Translations under genes and position numbers: made by a program
Assembly (NCBI GenBank): GCA_949130495.1
Contig: OX422211.1
Coordinates: 332,166,504-332,230,503 of the forward strand
Length of the DNA: 64,000 nucleotides
Source: Sambucus nigra
Lineage: Eukaryota; Streptophyta; Magnoliopsida; Dipsacales; Adoxaceae
Reading direction: 5' to 3'
The notes under the pieces: generated by a model
Told to the model about the DNA's origin: nothing
The model's input: only the letters and a program-made list of their open reading frames with translations
Databases searched by the model: none
Shown here: in pieces, positions 34,131 through 46,320 of the stretch
How the letters are laid out: every line of letters starts with the position of its first letter
Numbering within the stretch: the stretch's first letter is position 1

Positions 34131-36039
34131 GCGTATGTCAATCATGATAACACAATCATCCTTTAGATTTAGCATGGAAAGAATCAAGTGCAACCAAATG
34201 AGAACCATGGAGTTTTAGTCCTAAAGACTCTAAGTCCGATTTCCTAACCCAAGTAGGAGTGACATAACACATGGGGATTTTGGGAACCGACACAACTTTA
34301 TTCCTAAACTTCCTAGGAGCATTCCTAAGGTCATAGCAAAAATGTTTAAGGTGACCTTTTCTACCGCAATGGGAACACGTGTAAACACTGTGGGGATGAT
34401 TAACAAAATGTCGACCTCTCCTTACGTTCCTAGAGGGCTATCTCACATGGCTAGTATTAGCTTTGGGAATGAGAACAACTTTATCATCGTAGCCTATACC
34501 ACACCTATGACTTTTGACTTGTATAGTGACTAACATCCTATCCAACTTCTCCGACCTAGATTCCAAGTCAAACCTAACCTTACTCGAGTCTTTCAATTTC
34601 TCTTCTAACTCACTAATCCTAAACTCAAGCACACGCCTAACTCTTCAAACTCTATCAACTCCTTTTTTAAAGTCTCTATCAAACCACAAAGACTATCTCT
34701 CTCTTTCTCCATATATTATAGCTTCTCCCTAAACATCTTCTCCCGTGCCCTAAGATCATCAATTAAAGCACCATTAGTTTTATGGCACGCTCATTCAACC
34801 TAGCTTGTAATTTAGATTTTGTCTTTCTTCCCTTTCACCGCCTCGACATACGACTCATTAATTGAACTTGCAACTCTTTCACATTAATTTCTTCCTCCTC
34901 ACTCTCATCACCGTAACACACTCGGGATTTACTCTCAACGACCTCAGAAGTGTCATGCACATGAGTATCTTCGTTGGAAGATTTATCGTCTTTGCTCACA
35001 TGACATGCCAAGAAAGCAACAAACTTGCTCTCATTGGGGGAACTCTCTCCCTCTTCTGGATCACTATCACTTAAGGAGGCACTATATGTAATCGATTTCT
35101 TTCCCTTTTTCTTAAGTCTAGTGGGACACTCAACAACTTTGTGACCATACCCCTCACACCCAAAACACCTATCCGACACTATTAAATTTCTCACTCTTAT
35201 CCTTAAGGGTGGAATCTACCTTGTTGTTCTTGAATTTCTCAAACTTTTTGGCATCTTTCGATTGCTTTTGAAATTTATGAAACTTTTTGAACTTCTTTGC
35301 CAACAAGGCGACATCCTTAAAATTGAATTCGAAATCATCATCTGAAACTTTAGTTTCCTCATTCTAGGGTAATGCCCTTTTCTTTCTTTGACACTTTCTC
35401 GAAGGTAAACATATCGAGTTCATAGGTTTGTAAGTCACCTACAACCTCTTCAAGTTTCATCGAATCAAGCATACCCAAGGAGTTTAAAATGTCCACTTTT
35501 GCATCAAACCTACTCTACAAAGATCTCAAAATTTTCTTTATCACACGGTTGTCGGGCATACTCTCTCCTAAGTTAAACGACGAGTTGATAATATTAGACA
35601 ACCTAGCGTAAAACTCATCAAACGACTCACCCTCTAACATCTTAATCGTCTCAAACAGTGTAGTGAGGTTTTGTAGCTTAGATGCCCTAACCGTGCTAGT
35701 TCCCTCGTGAGTAAGTGCAAGTGTATCCCAAGCCTATTTTGAAGTTTCACAAGTCATGATTCTATTATACTCTTCCCGTTTGACATGTGAGGAAATTATG
35801 TGCAGACCTTTAAAGTTGTAAAGTGCTAGCCTATGTTCAGCCTCGGTCCATGACTCAACGAGTTTCAAACTAGTAACCTCACCCTCTCGTGTGACTGGTG
35901 GAGATCAACCCTTTTCAAATGCTAACCACTCGCGCTCATCAATGTACTTTAAATCACATCTCATTTGCATTTTCCAATAAACATAATTAGTGCCACAAAA
36001 AATAGGAGCACGGAAACTTTTAAAACCACCAAAATTCAT
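34131..36039 (-). pseudogene. gag: S2 gag
   Basis: Starts at the ATG at 36039 (MNFGGFKSFRAPIFCGTNY), 45 bp from the primer site. It has the copia gag (UBN2-type) domain, YVYWKMQMRCDLKYI near 35930-36000 and a capsid tail near 35400-35700. A CCHC knuckle CFGCEGYGHKVVEC follows (about 35130-35175). A charged, coiled-coil-like stretch (34438-34632) and a second knuckle CSHCGRKGHLKHFC (34340-34385) follow. The double-knuckle layout fits the SIRE/Maximus lineage. Frameshifts and stops break it. The frame fades before the protease would begin. Confidence 0.82.
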
Positions 36040-36083
36040 CCTAAAAAAACACAAGGAATCAACACAATAAAAATATGTTTCTA

Positions 36084-36095
36084 GCTCTAATAGCA
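36084..36095 (-). promoter_or_regulatory. S2 primer-binding site
   Basis: TGCTATTAGAGC on the minus strand, differing at two bases from the tRNA-iMet site TGGTATCAGAGC, three bases from the 5' LTR. Confidence 0.8.
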
Positions 36096-36098
36096 ATT

Positions 36099-37279
36099 TG
36101 TAGGTACCCTTTTTATTTCTTACGGGAAAAGTGTTTTAAGGATGACAAAATAATTTATCTTTTTATGATAAGCCTTTTTCAAACTTTTAATTCGCGCCAA
36201 GTTGTGAATCAATTTTAACTTAAACAAATTTTTTATTGATTAATCCTAAACATGTATCTAGTGATTAAAGCAAGTAAAATAAAGTAAAGAATACTCACAA
36301 CGCCAGATGTACGAGAAAACCACTAAGGAGAAAACGCTCGGACGACCCAAGTCAGACAATCACTATGAATGTGGAATTACAATGAATAGACACAAGTCTT
36401 ACTCAACGACTCGATCCCCACAAGACTTGACGCTCTTATGATCTTCAACCACTCCTCTCACAGTGCCCACATAAAAAGTCCTTATTCCACAATACATATC
36501 CGCAACACACACGTCCACGTATGTCTCGGTGTCCACCGATATGGCTTGTAACGTCTACAAAATCGGAACACGAACTCCTTCGCTTCTTTTCCGCAACATC
36601 AGCAACATTAAATGTAGAACAAACTCTTCTGGTTGCAACCAAAGATCACAATAGAATATGTGAATGATAACTCGGATCTTTTGAAACTCTAAGGATGTGT
36701 TTATCTTTGGAAAACCTTAGAAAACATGTGCAAACAATGTTCTGGATTGTAAACTGTTTTTGCAGAATGCACACACTTCGAAAACCAGGAGAAACACACC
36801 GTAAATAATAATATTTAAGATGACAGCTCACTTGAACAACATACCTACGTCGTTCGAACGACTGTCAGAGTCGTTTGAACGAAAACCATCGTGTGTTTGA
36901 TTTTAAGACAACTCCAAATGATGTTTATCTCATACTAAATGAAGTGTAAACGATTTAACACTCTTTTAAAAATATTTTCTTGATAAAATAACATTCTTAA
37001 ACAATTTAAAATTATTTTCGAGTCCAATTAACATTACACATTCATACCTGAGTGATCTCGGAATGCAATTAAACTTGAAGACGAATAAACTTGCACCAAT
37101 TAAACCTTTGGCATAAATAATTTCTTGAAGGTTTGTCTCAACGTCTTCAATAAACTTTAATTTGTCATAGTCTGTGTGGGATCGTGATAATAAAAAATCT
37201 CCCTATGACTGAAACGCGTTTTGTTCCGGGAATAAGTCAAAACTATACAACGAACTCAGTTGGAAATTTTGTGCTTACA
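36099..37279 (-). mobile_element. S2 5' LTR
   Basis: Plus-strand ends TGTAGGTACC and TGCTTACA, flanked by the primer site on the left and AAAAG on the right. An array TCGTTCGAACGAC/GTCGTTTGAACGA (36828-36884) lies just upstream, in element sense, of an AT-rich TATA-like sequence near 36805. Confidence 0.88.
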
Positions 37280-37284
37280 AAAAG

Positions 37285-37355
37285 TATTAAACTTATGATA
37301 AGGAGATCTATGTTATTGTTCGAACCTTGGATAAATGAAGATACTACCTTATGCT
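37285..37355 (+). pseudogene. pol: G1 RNase H, continuation after S2
   Basis: Encodes a decayed match to the gypsy RNase H block of type YSTYDKE..IVRALDKW, here TYDKEIYVIVRTLDK with two stops. It is in frame with the sequence ending at 30944 once S2 and one copy of AAAAG are set aside. It is then cut at 37356 by the T2 LTR. Confidence 0.85.
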
Positions 37356-40174
37356 TGTGACACCCCGCCTAATTAATTACCGGGTGATCAGTCCTTAATT
37401 AATTAATTTCAAAATATCCAGTTGGTCCAGATAATGCATCACTGTCGAAAACTCAAATTTTAATTTAATAAAAACTAACCACCTAGTATTTAAAAAGGGT
37501 GATGTCCAAATTTTATCTTGTTACTAACCAAAATCAAAAGAATACCAACAAAGGCCTTGCATCATAGTAATATAAGTAAAGTCTAACTGAAGTAAAATAA
37601 ATGACTGGAGTAAAACACATCTGGATACAATCCTGTACAATAAATCCACTAAAAGGAAATCAAATCTAAGAGATGGTTTGAAACAACTAAATCTCTGAAT
37701 GTAAGTAGAAGAAAGGAAGGCATGTCCAACAGAGTAGATAACTGCAAAAGGAAGAATATGCTGAGTCGTCTACTAGCAATTATCCAGCAGTTTCCATAGC
37801 AGCTACAAGACGACAACTGAATAGAGTCTCCTGAGGCTGGTGTCTCTGTGGCTGGGCACCTAAAAATAATGGAACAATAGAAAGATATACAGAAAAACGG
37901 GTCAGAGCCCGAGTTGAAAACAGTTTAAAATAACAAGTTCTTAAATTGATTCAATTAGCACCATTATTAATCAAGTTAACTTAGCGTACTCACTTGAGAT
38001 ACTCAGCCCTCGATCTTAGTGTGCAAGCCTAACGAGCCTAACTACCCATACTAGTCATAATACCCTGACTGGATACTAAATACATACTATTATGTTGGGG
38101 AGACTCCCTAAATTACCCAAAGCCAACATTCTTAAGATTTTAATATAATTTTAGAATTTACTTTAGTTTATTCTCATATTCTTCTTACCGTCAAGCTGTT
38201 AATACCATAAGTACACATTTCAAAATAGAGTCATCAATAGAAGACACCAAATAGGATTTCGGTATACGCACATTAATTTCTTTATGTATACATATCAATT
38301 TATATATATAATATAGCAATATTGCATCCCTGGTTGATAAACCCTTAGGGCTACGCATACTCGGCTATCTAGTCCCATTGCAACGCTCACGCATAGAGGA
38401 CATCAGGTTCAATCTCTCGAGAACCAATAAAAACACAAGCACCTATTGGAGGCGAACATAGTCCCAAGCCAATGGGCTATGCACCCATACGATCGTCATC
38501 ACTATCATTCTCACGGATAGCCCGTAATTAGGTTCCATGCTCTAGTGGTAGGATTCTAAATCCCCTGAAGGCACACAAGATCCGATCGTCCACAACGGTT
38601 TAACCTCCGTTCGATAGCCAGTAGCTAGGTATGTCATACACATAATATTTTTAGCAATAAGCATACACACAACTTTTATAAATTCATTAGCTTTCCCGTA
38701 GCCTAGTATTTACAATACGTGTAATATGTATCCCTTATTATACCCCGTACCTTATTCGTATATATATTCTCCCTTGTATTTTTACATCTTTCAATTTCTA
38801 TAACTGTCATTCCTTCCGAGGGTCGACATATTCTCCCCTCACTAATAAATGTATATTTTAAGTTACTCGACATTTATACAGGCCTAACACTCAATTATAT
38901 AAGTCTACGCGAATTTTGAAATAAAATCGGGCCTTAAAAGTCATTCTATAATCTCGTTAGAAGACCCAGGGAATCTCGTTCGAATGAACCACCAAAGTCG
39001 TTAGAAGTGACACTAGAATGTCGTTAGAAGTCACGTTCGAACGAGGTCGTTCGAACGACCTGGGCTAAACTTCTAACGAAATTTTTGAAGTTGCCCAGTT
39101 CATTACTTATGTTCGTTTTTCCAGATTTTCTCCACTCAAATCTCAACCTAAACCCATTCCAACCCAAGTACGAGGTTTACAAACTAATCTAAGTCACCCT
39201 AGGACATTTCTTAGTATTGTTTTGGGGGTCAAATCCTTCTAATCATCATGTAATTTCAACAAATTCCTAAATTTTCGCATAAATCATATTAACATAAACC
39301 CAGAATTATTAATCAATAAAACCTCAATTTTTATTTAGCGCTTAACATCTCATTCATCAAATTTCACATTCCTATTAAGGGGAAAAATCCTCTACATGCA
39401 AACCCCCATCAGATTTCTAAAATTCCTACACGATTTTCATCATAGGTAAACCCAATTTGGTATTAGTTGTTCTAAAACCTCTGCATATGTTAACAAGAGT
39501 AATAATTGCTAAGAGAGAGAGCAAGATAATCACTTGACTTAAAAAGGAACTTCTGATTCGCGGTTGAAAATGGTATGGTAACGATCCTCTTGACCCGATC
39601 TACGCGTTGGTGTACTTTTTGGTGTGAAAGCTTGAGTTCTTGGCTTAGAGTCTTCTTCTTCTTCCTTGGTTCTCTCTCTCTTTGCCTCGCTATCTTATGT
39701 AGGTTGAATTAACCGGCCACTAACCCTAACTGCTTTTAAATTAAACCCAATTTTCGTCCATTTAATTACCCGAAAATTCTAAAAGATCAAAATACCTCTC
39801 CAAGGTGTCGTTTTGGGCTAAAATGTCCCGGACTCCAATTTAAATTCCCGAGTAGTGTTTTCTGACTATTTCGACCCTTCCGGACAATCTAGCGCCCTCA
39901 AAATAGTCATCCAAGTTATACAAAAATAATTTACCTTTTAAACCTCCAAATAACTACTAGTGACGCGACTCTTACGCGTCCCAAATATTTATAACATAAC
40001 TGCCGTATATCTCATCCCCGACCAAAATATTATTTCAATAACTACTAACTATCATCACATTAGTGATTATCATCATAAAATCGGATTAATTATAATTAAA
40101 AAAAATTCTCTATTAATTTAATTAATCCCCATTTTCCATAAAAATAAATATGCGTAAAAATGCGGGGTATTACA
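37356..40174 (-). mobile_element. T2 3' LTR
   Basis: 2819 bp, from TGTGACACCCCGCC to GCGGGGTATTACA. Compared with the 5' LTR it lacks part of the palindrome array (38952-39079 here, 50420-50578 there). Confidence 0.9.
38952..39079. repeat. TCGTTCGAACGA array in T2 3' LTR
   Basis: A shorter version of the array, with one unit block deleted between repeats relative to 50420-50578. Confidence 0.85.
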
Positions 40175-40195
40175 TACTTCCCCCCTAGTAACAGA
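40175..40195 (-). promoter_or_regulatory. T2 polypurine tract
   Basis: On the minus strand CTAGGGGGGAAGTA immediately precedes the LTR start TGTAATACC. This is the priming site for plus-strand synthesis. Confidence 0.85.
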
Positions 40196-40204
40196 ATTTC
40201 GTCC

Positions 40205-40789
40205 CGAAATTCAGAAAAATATATATACCTGGTAAGAATAACTCTGGATAACGATCACACATGTCATCCTCATGCTCCCAAGTTGATTCCTCAACTTTAT
40301 GTACCGCCATTGAACACGCACCAGTGGTACTATTTTCGACCTCAACTTTCTCTCTGTACGGTCTAGTATAGCAATTGGTCCCTCCTCGTAGGAGCTATCA
40401 GGCTGTAAATCTATCTCCTCTAGTGCAATGTGAGTATGAGCCAATTCATCTCGAAGAAATCTCCTCAGCGATGAGATATAAAAGATGTCATGGACTCTAT
40501 GAAAGTATTCCGGTAACCCAAGTCTATAAGCAACTGGCACAATCCTCTCGATAATGGGGAATAGCCCTACATACCTCGGTGCCAACTTTCCCTTATTTCT
40601 AAAATCGATAAATCCCTTTATAGGAGACACTCGAAGTAACACCTGATCCCCAATATTGAACTCTCGAAAGTAACGTTTGGCATCAGCGTAACTCTTCTGC
40701 CGATCCTGAGCAACTCGAATACGGCTCCATATCAACTTTATCCTCGCCGAAGTATCCTAAATCACCTCCGGACCCAATAACTTTTTGTC
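40205..40789 (-). pseudogene. pol: T2 integrase C-terminus and chromodomain
   Basis: The minus strand encodes the post-core integrase region (RYFREFNIGDQVLLRVSPIKG and KLAPRYVGLFPIIERI), then LRSKIVPLVRVQW and, one base out of frame, HKVEESTWEHEDD. The last two are halves of a Tekay-type chromodomain, which in such elements binds modified histone tails and steers integration into heterochromatin. The single frameshift near 40320 breaks it. Confidence 0.85.
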
Positions 40790-41585
40790 CCCCACCTTTA
40801 GCCAACATGCTGGGGAACGACAAGGTCTACTTTATAGGGCCTCGAATGGAGCCATACCGATAGTAAACTGGTAGGAGTTGTTATAGGCAAACTCCAATAG
40901 TGGAAGGTACTGCTCCCAACCTCCTCTAAAATCAATGACGCACATCCATAACATGTCCTCCAACATTTGATTCGTTCGCTCTGTCTGACCATCCGTCTGT
41001 GGGTGATAGGTTGTGCTCAGCCGCAACTTCGTACCCAATACCTCCTTAAAACTCTCCCAAAATCGAGAAACGAATACCTTATCTCTGTCAGATACGATAT
41101 TAAGAGGCACTCCGTGGAGTCTAACTATCTCTGCTATGAATAATTAGGCGTACTGTCTTGTGGTGTAGTCTGTCTTGGCTGGTAGAAAGTGGGATACCTT
41201 GGTCAACCGATCCACTATCACCCATATCGAATAATGACCCCTCTGCGATGTAGGTAATTTCGTGATGAAGTTCATGGAAATGCTCTCCCATTTCCACATA
41301 AGAACCTCTAATGGTTGTAGAAGTCCCACCGACCTCTGATGGTCCACCTTTACCAACTGACAAGTGGCACATTTTGAGACAAACTCAGTAATATCCTTCT
41401 TCATTTCGCTCCACCAGTACTGTCTATGCATGTCCTGCTACATCTTATCCCCGTCGGGATATATCGCAAATCGAGAACCGTGCGAATCTGTTATTACCTT
41501 GTGTCGCAAATCTTCACCCTCGGGAACAACCAATCTCCCATTGAAACGTAAACCCCCGTCTGAACCCACGGTGTAAGACTCAGCC
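40790..41585 (-). pseudogene. pol: T2 integrase zinc region and core
   Basis: The zinc region has the CATCQ motif (about 41370). The core shows [16 protein letters not shown] (about 41180-41230), VSDRDKVF (about 41080) and YHPQTDGQTERTNQM (about 40965-41010). Stops near 41111-41143 and upstream separate the pieces. It is better preserved than the T1 copy. Confidence 0.88.
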
Positions 41586-42349
41586 CCCTCGTTCGACTAA
41601 AAGCTTCACTTTCTGACTTTAGCAAAACTTATCATCTGCCTGAGCCCTTACTACTCCTATAATAATTTGGGGTGTAACCGTCATCGCAGACATAAATGAT
41701 CGAGCCACCGCATCCTAGTTCCCTAACTCCCTCCATTTCGTTTTCCACACTTCGACCACCTCACCGACTGTCCTACGACTTAACGCGTCTGCTACCACGT
41801 TAGCCTTCCCCGGGTGGTATTAGATATCAAATTGATAATCCTTCACAAACTCAAGCCACCGACGTTGACGCATATTTAACTCTTTCTGCGTGAAGAGGTA
41901 CTGTAATAACTTATGGTTCGTGAATAAATGAAAATTTTCCCCTAGGAGGTAATGTCTCCAAATCCGGAGTGCAAACACCACCACCGCCAACTCTAAATCA
42001 TGGGTGGGGTAGTTCCTCTCGTGAGGCTTAAGCTTACGGGAAGCATAAGCTATAGCCTGATCCTCCTCCTGCAGTATACCTTCAAGTCCTAACAAGGATG
42101 CATCAGTGTAGACTAAGTACTCCACTCCCGCTTGGGTAATGCTAACACTGGTGCTGAGGTTAACTTGTCTTTTTAACTCATCAAAGGCTAACTGACAGGC
42201 GTCACTCCAGATAAACGACACCCATTTGCGAGTCAGGTGTGTCAACGGACCCGCTATCTTTGAAAAGCTTCGAATGAACCTTCTGTAGTACCCGACTAAC
42301 CCTAAGAAACTGCGCATCTTAGTTGGTGTCGTGGGTTGTCCCCCACTCC
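41586..42349 (-). pseudogene. pol: T2 RT C-terminus and RNase H
   Basis: Includes [12 protein letters not shown] (near 42290), [12 protein letters not shown] (near 42110), [17 protein letters not shown] (near 42020-42060) and the RNase H end [18 protein letters not shown]. It is separated from the rest of RT (46630-47110) by the hAT. The interruption point is the 8 bp duplication CTCATCGC. Confidence 0.88.
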
Positions 42350-42714
42350 CTCATCGCTAGGGGTGCTCATGGTCCGGTCCGGTCCGATTTTAGACATTAT
42401 TATGGACCGGACCGAATTAATCGGTCCATGTTTATTAAGACCCGAAACCGGACCTGATTAATCGGGTTCGGTCCAAGTGTGTTTCGGTCCAAATAATGTT
42501 CGGGTTCGGTCCAATTCGGTTTGATTAAAAAAAATATTTTTTTTCCTTTTTTTTTTTGCTGTTTTTTTCATGTTAAAATTCTGCACTTTTTTACAATAAC
42601 TTTCTACTTAAAACTCATTTTGGCCTACTGTTTTTTTAGAAAATCTGCTATTTTTTTCTACAACTTTTTCCCCTTAATTTTTTTATAAAATCAATTGTTT
42701 TTTATGTAAATTAT

Positions 42715-43145
42715 TGCTAAAAAACCTGCTTAAATAATCTGCCCAAACCTGCTTAAAAAATATGCCCAAACCTGCTTAAAAATATGCCCAAAAATGCTTA
42801 AAAAATCTGCCCAAAAATGGCTTAAAAATCTGCTCAAAACTGGCTTAAAAATCTGCCCAAAACTGCTTAAAAAATGTGCCCATACCTGCTTAAAAAATAT
42901 TCCCAAACCTGCTTAAAAATCTGCCCAAAAATGCTTAAAAAATCTGCCCAAAAATGGCTTAAAAATCTGCTCAAAACTGGCTTAAAAATCTGCCCAAAAC
43001 TGCTTAAAAAATATGCCCATACCTGCTTAAAAAATATTCCCAAACCTGCTTAAAAATCTGCCCAAAAATGCTTAAAAAATCTGCCCAAAAATGGCTTAAA
43101 AATCTGCTCAAAACTGGCTTAAAAATCTGCCCAAAACACATGTAA
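42715..43145. repeat. Higher-order tandem repeat in the hAT 3' region
   Basis: Subunits of about 14-17 bp (CTTAAAAATCTGCCCAAAA and variants) are arranged in a 137 bp higher-order unit. CTGCCCAAAAATGGCTTAAA recurs at 42807, 42944 and 43081, exactly 137 bp apart. Confidence 0.92.
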
Positions 43146-43343
43146 AAAACTGCATAAAAATCGTAAAAAGAATGGCCATTGACAAGCAACTGACCACTAG
43201 CATACTAAATAATAAAAAGAGCATAGAAACAAAAGTAATCAAGTTTAATATTTCAATACAAACAAACTAGTGCTGCTAAAAACAGAAATCAAAATCTATT
43301 ATCCGCTCTTCCATATCAATGCCGTTCAACCCACATTGCCACT

Positions 43344-45725
43344 TCAATCTTCAACACGTAGAGATCCCAACAACTCTACAAAACATTAAAACAAACAACA
43401 ATCATTAGTAATACAATATAAAAATTACATCTTACAAAATTATGATATGAAAACAATATAAAGTGAACAATTACCTGTATCAAGATTTTCCAATTGTTGA
43501 ATGTCATCCAATGCATCTCGAATATTAATTGGTTTTGGTGAAGACCGGAGCCAATTTTGTGCACAAACAAGGGCTTCTACCGTATTAGGGGACAATGAGC
43601 TACGAAATGGGTCAAGAATACGACCTCCCGTGCTAAATGCCGATTCGGATGCTACGGTAGACACGGGTATGGCCAATACGTCCCTTGCTACAAGAGAGAG
43701 AATTGGATATTTGGTTTGATTATTCTTCCACCAACTAATAATATCAAAAGTATTGCTCTCCTCCTCACTTGCCTCCAACAAGTATTTTTCAACTTCCGAC
43801 TTGGCCCCAAAGTTGTCTTCGGCCTCTACGTGCCTTTTAAATTGAGAGGCCAAAAATGCACGCCCATCCATATCGTCATCATCATCAACCTCCACCAAGT
43901 TTGGTGATTGATTTGTGGTGATTGGGGATGGATTGAAAAAATGATGACTATGATACCAATCAAAGAGACGAATTAATGTCTCTTTCACTTTCCTAGTCAA
44001 CTCTATTGCCATAATAAAACCATGCAATTCTCCAAAATAATATTCAACATATTTTAATTTGTATCGCGGATCAAGGACAACCGCAACAAACAACAAGAAA
44101 TTTATTTTCTCCACGTTCCAATATTTATCAAATTTTGCTTGCATGTTCTCGGCCATTGAAGATAAGACATAATCACCATAGTTTCTCAAATGAACTATCT
44201 TGCTTTGAATTATGATAAGCACGTGAAAAAAAGCATTGGAAGTGACATACAAAGACCCCGAAAATTTCAAAGTTGCATTGTAAAAAATTTTTAAAAACTT
44301 AACAAAACTCCTCACTTTATCCCAATCTTCCTTTTTTGGTGAGCCTAACTTCCCCACCACAACTCCTCTACCTCCACCATCCTCATCATCCACATCATCA
44401 TCATCTTGTTCTCCACCAAAGTATCTCTTATATTGTTCGTCATCCTCGTCCATCCTATCAAAAACTTTCTCAAATTTTAAAGCCGCCTCCAACATCATGT
44501 ATGTGGAGTTCCATCTTGTCGGAACATCTAGACATAATAAACTCTTCGATTCTATTTTCACTTTGTCAACATATTTCTTGAATTTATCCAACCTAGATGG
44601 TGAAGACTTTACATACTTTACGACTCTTCGCACTTTAGCAATTGATTCATCAAACTCCTTCAAACCATCACTCACAATGAGGTTGAGAATATGTGCACAA
44701 CATCTCATGTGCAAATATTCATGCTCTAATATGGTACCTTTGTAAGCTTTTGTTTTTCTCCTCAAATGGTGAACGGTACCATTATTAGAGCTAGCATTAT
44801 CAACCGTTAGGGTGAAAATACCCTCAATCCCCCAATTAATCAAACAATCTTCGACAACCATCCCAAGCTCTTCACCTTTGTGAGTTTTAACTTGACAAAA
44901 ATTGAGAATTTTTTTGTGAAGTTTCCATTCCTTATCAATATAATGGGCGGTAAGACACATATAGTTTATTTTTTGAATTGACGTCCATGTATCGGTTGTA
45001 AGACATACCCTTTGACCATTCAACTCACTTTTTAACTCTTTCTTCAATTTTTTAAAGACATTGATACAATCTCGTGCAACCGTGGTGCGACTTGGGATAA
45101 TTAACCTTGGTTGGGCTAAAGCCATAAATCTCCTAAACCCTTCATTTTCTACAAATCGAAATGGAAGCTCATCGATAATTAACATTTCCACAAGTCCTAG
45201 TCTACAACCCTCTACACTAAATGCTACGGGCAAAAGATTTGTACTTGGACCACCTACCCCATCATTTTTTTGTGGCACGAAAGACAATTTTTTTTGCCCG
45301 TTTTCATCAACATTATTCTGATTATATTCATACTTTCGACAAACGGGGGTATGGCTTCTCAAGTTCTTAGTACCATTTTTTTTAGTATCACACGCGTATG
45401 AAATACCACAATAATTACATGTTGCGCGGGGTTTTTTTTTGTCCTTATTTTTTGTGAAATGATCCCATACCGCTGAATGGTTTTTTCGCTTTGGCGGAGA
45501 TTCTGGCATCGACGGCGCACCGACAGCATCGTTAGAACCATGAATAGTTGCATTAGTGGATTTTGGGTCTCCTCCACCCACCTACAAAATTCAGATTCTA
45601 GACTTAAAATTACAGGCTTATAATAAGTATTACACAACACATTACAAACTATGAAAAAAATACTACACAAGACATACATTACTCAACAACACATTTATTA
45701 CCTGTTGATTCCCAATATCTTCCAT
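43344..45725 (-). CDS. hAT transposase, three exons, apparently intact
   Basis: I propose exons 45725-45702, 45581-43475 and 43375-43344. Both introns have GT..AG borders (CAACAG|GTAATA..TTTTGTAG|GTGGGT and ATACAG|GTAATT..TTTTGTAG|AGTTGT), and the joined length (2163 nt) is an open frame of 720 residues ending in TGA. Domains: BED zinc finger (C63, C66, H85, C89), RNase H-like catalytic core with TTDTW (D205) and TVDNASSN (D269), CCAHILNL, an acidic insert, and the C-terminal hAT dimerisation region with SESAFS (E654, likely the catalytic Glu) and PNTVEALVCAQNWL. It excises and reinserts its own element. An acidic run (DDDDVDDEDGGG) is normal for the family. Splicing is inferred, not observed. 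Confidence 0.9.
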
Positions 45726-46124
45726 AGTTGACCTTACAAGTTACAACAGCAAATTGAATATTGATTACCTGTTAAAAAACATAATAAGCTAAACAAATTA
45801 GCCAAAATAAACCTCAATGTGTAGTTCAACCATAAATCAAATAACCATAAATCAGATATCTATTAAACCCAAACCATAAATCAGATATCTATTAAACCCA
45901 AAGTACAAACACATTCACAAATCTACAACAAGATATCTGTTGAAACCAAATCTGAAATCAATCTCAACCATATGAAGAAAAGCTAAAAAAAAAATGGTGA
46001 ACCCAAAACGAAACATATACATACCTGATTTATTACCAAACAGAAAATCAATCTCAACCATATGAAGAAAAGCTAAAAAAAAATGGTGAAACCAAAACGA
46101 AACATATACATACCTGCTGCTGCC

Positions 46125-46320
46125 GATGACGAACGAAGGGGAGTGGCAGGGGAGTAGCGGCGCAGGGGAGTAGCGGCGCAGGCGGCGCAGGGGAGTAGCG
46201 GCGCAGGGGTAGCGGCGGACGGGAGTGAAAGGGGTAGCGGCGCAGGGGAGTGGCAGGGGAGTAAGCGGCAGCCACGGCAGGGACGCAGGGGAGGGGAGTG
46301 CGCCGTTCTTTGGAGAAGAG
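46125..46320. repeat. GC-rich minisatellite upstream of the transposase gene
   Basis: Irregular repeats of GGAGTAGCGGCGCAGG and GGGGAGTGGCAGGG, followed by an (AG)n run near 46318-46340. It contrasts sharply with the AT-rich surroundings and lies in the probable 5' leader or promoter of the transposase. Proline-rich open frames across it are repeat translations. Confidence 0.8.

Larger units (their letters stand above)
30945..37279 (-). mobile_element. S2: gag-only SIRE-type copia element
   Basis: Minus-strand element of 6.3 kb with LTRs of 1201 bp (30945-32145) and 1181 bp (36099-37279), perfect target duplication AAAAG (30940-30944 and 37280-37284), a primer site, gag and two polypurine tracts. 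No protease, integrase or RT sequence was found; about 2 kb of noncoding sequence takes their place. The LTRs differ by roughly 10-13% where I compared them by eye, so the insertion is old. It would have depended on another element's pol. Confidence 0.85.
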
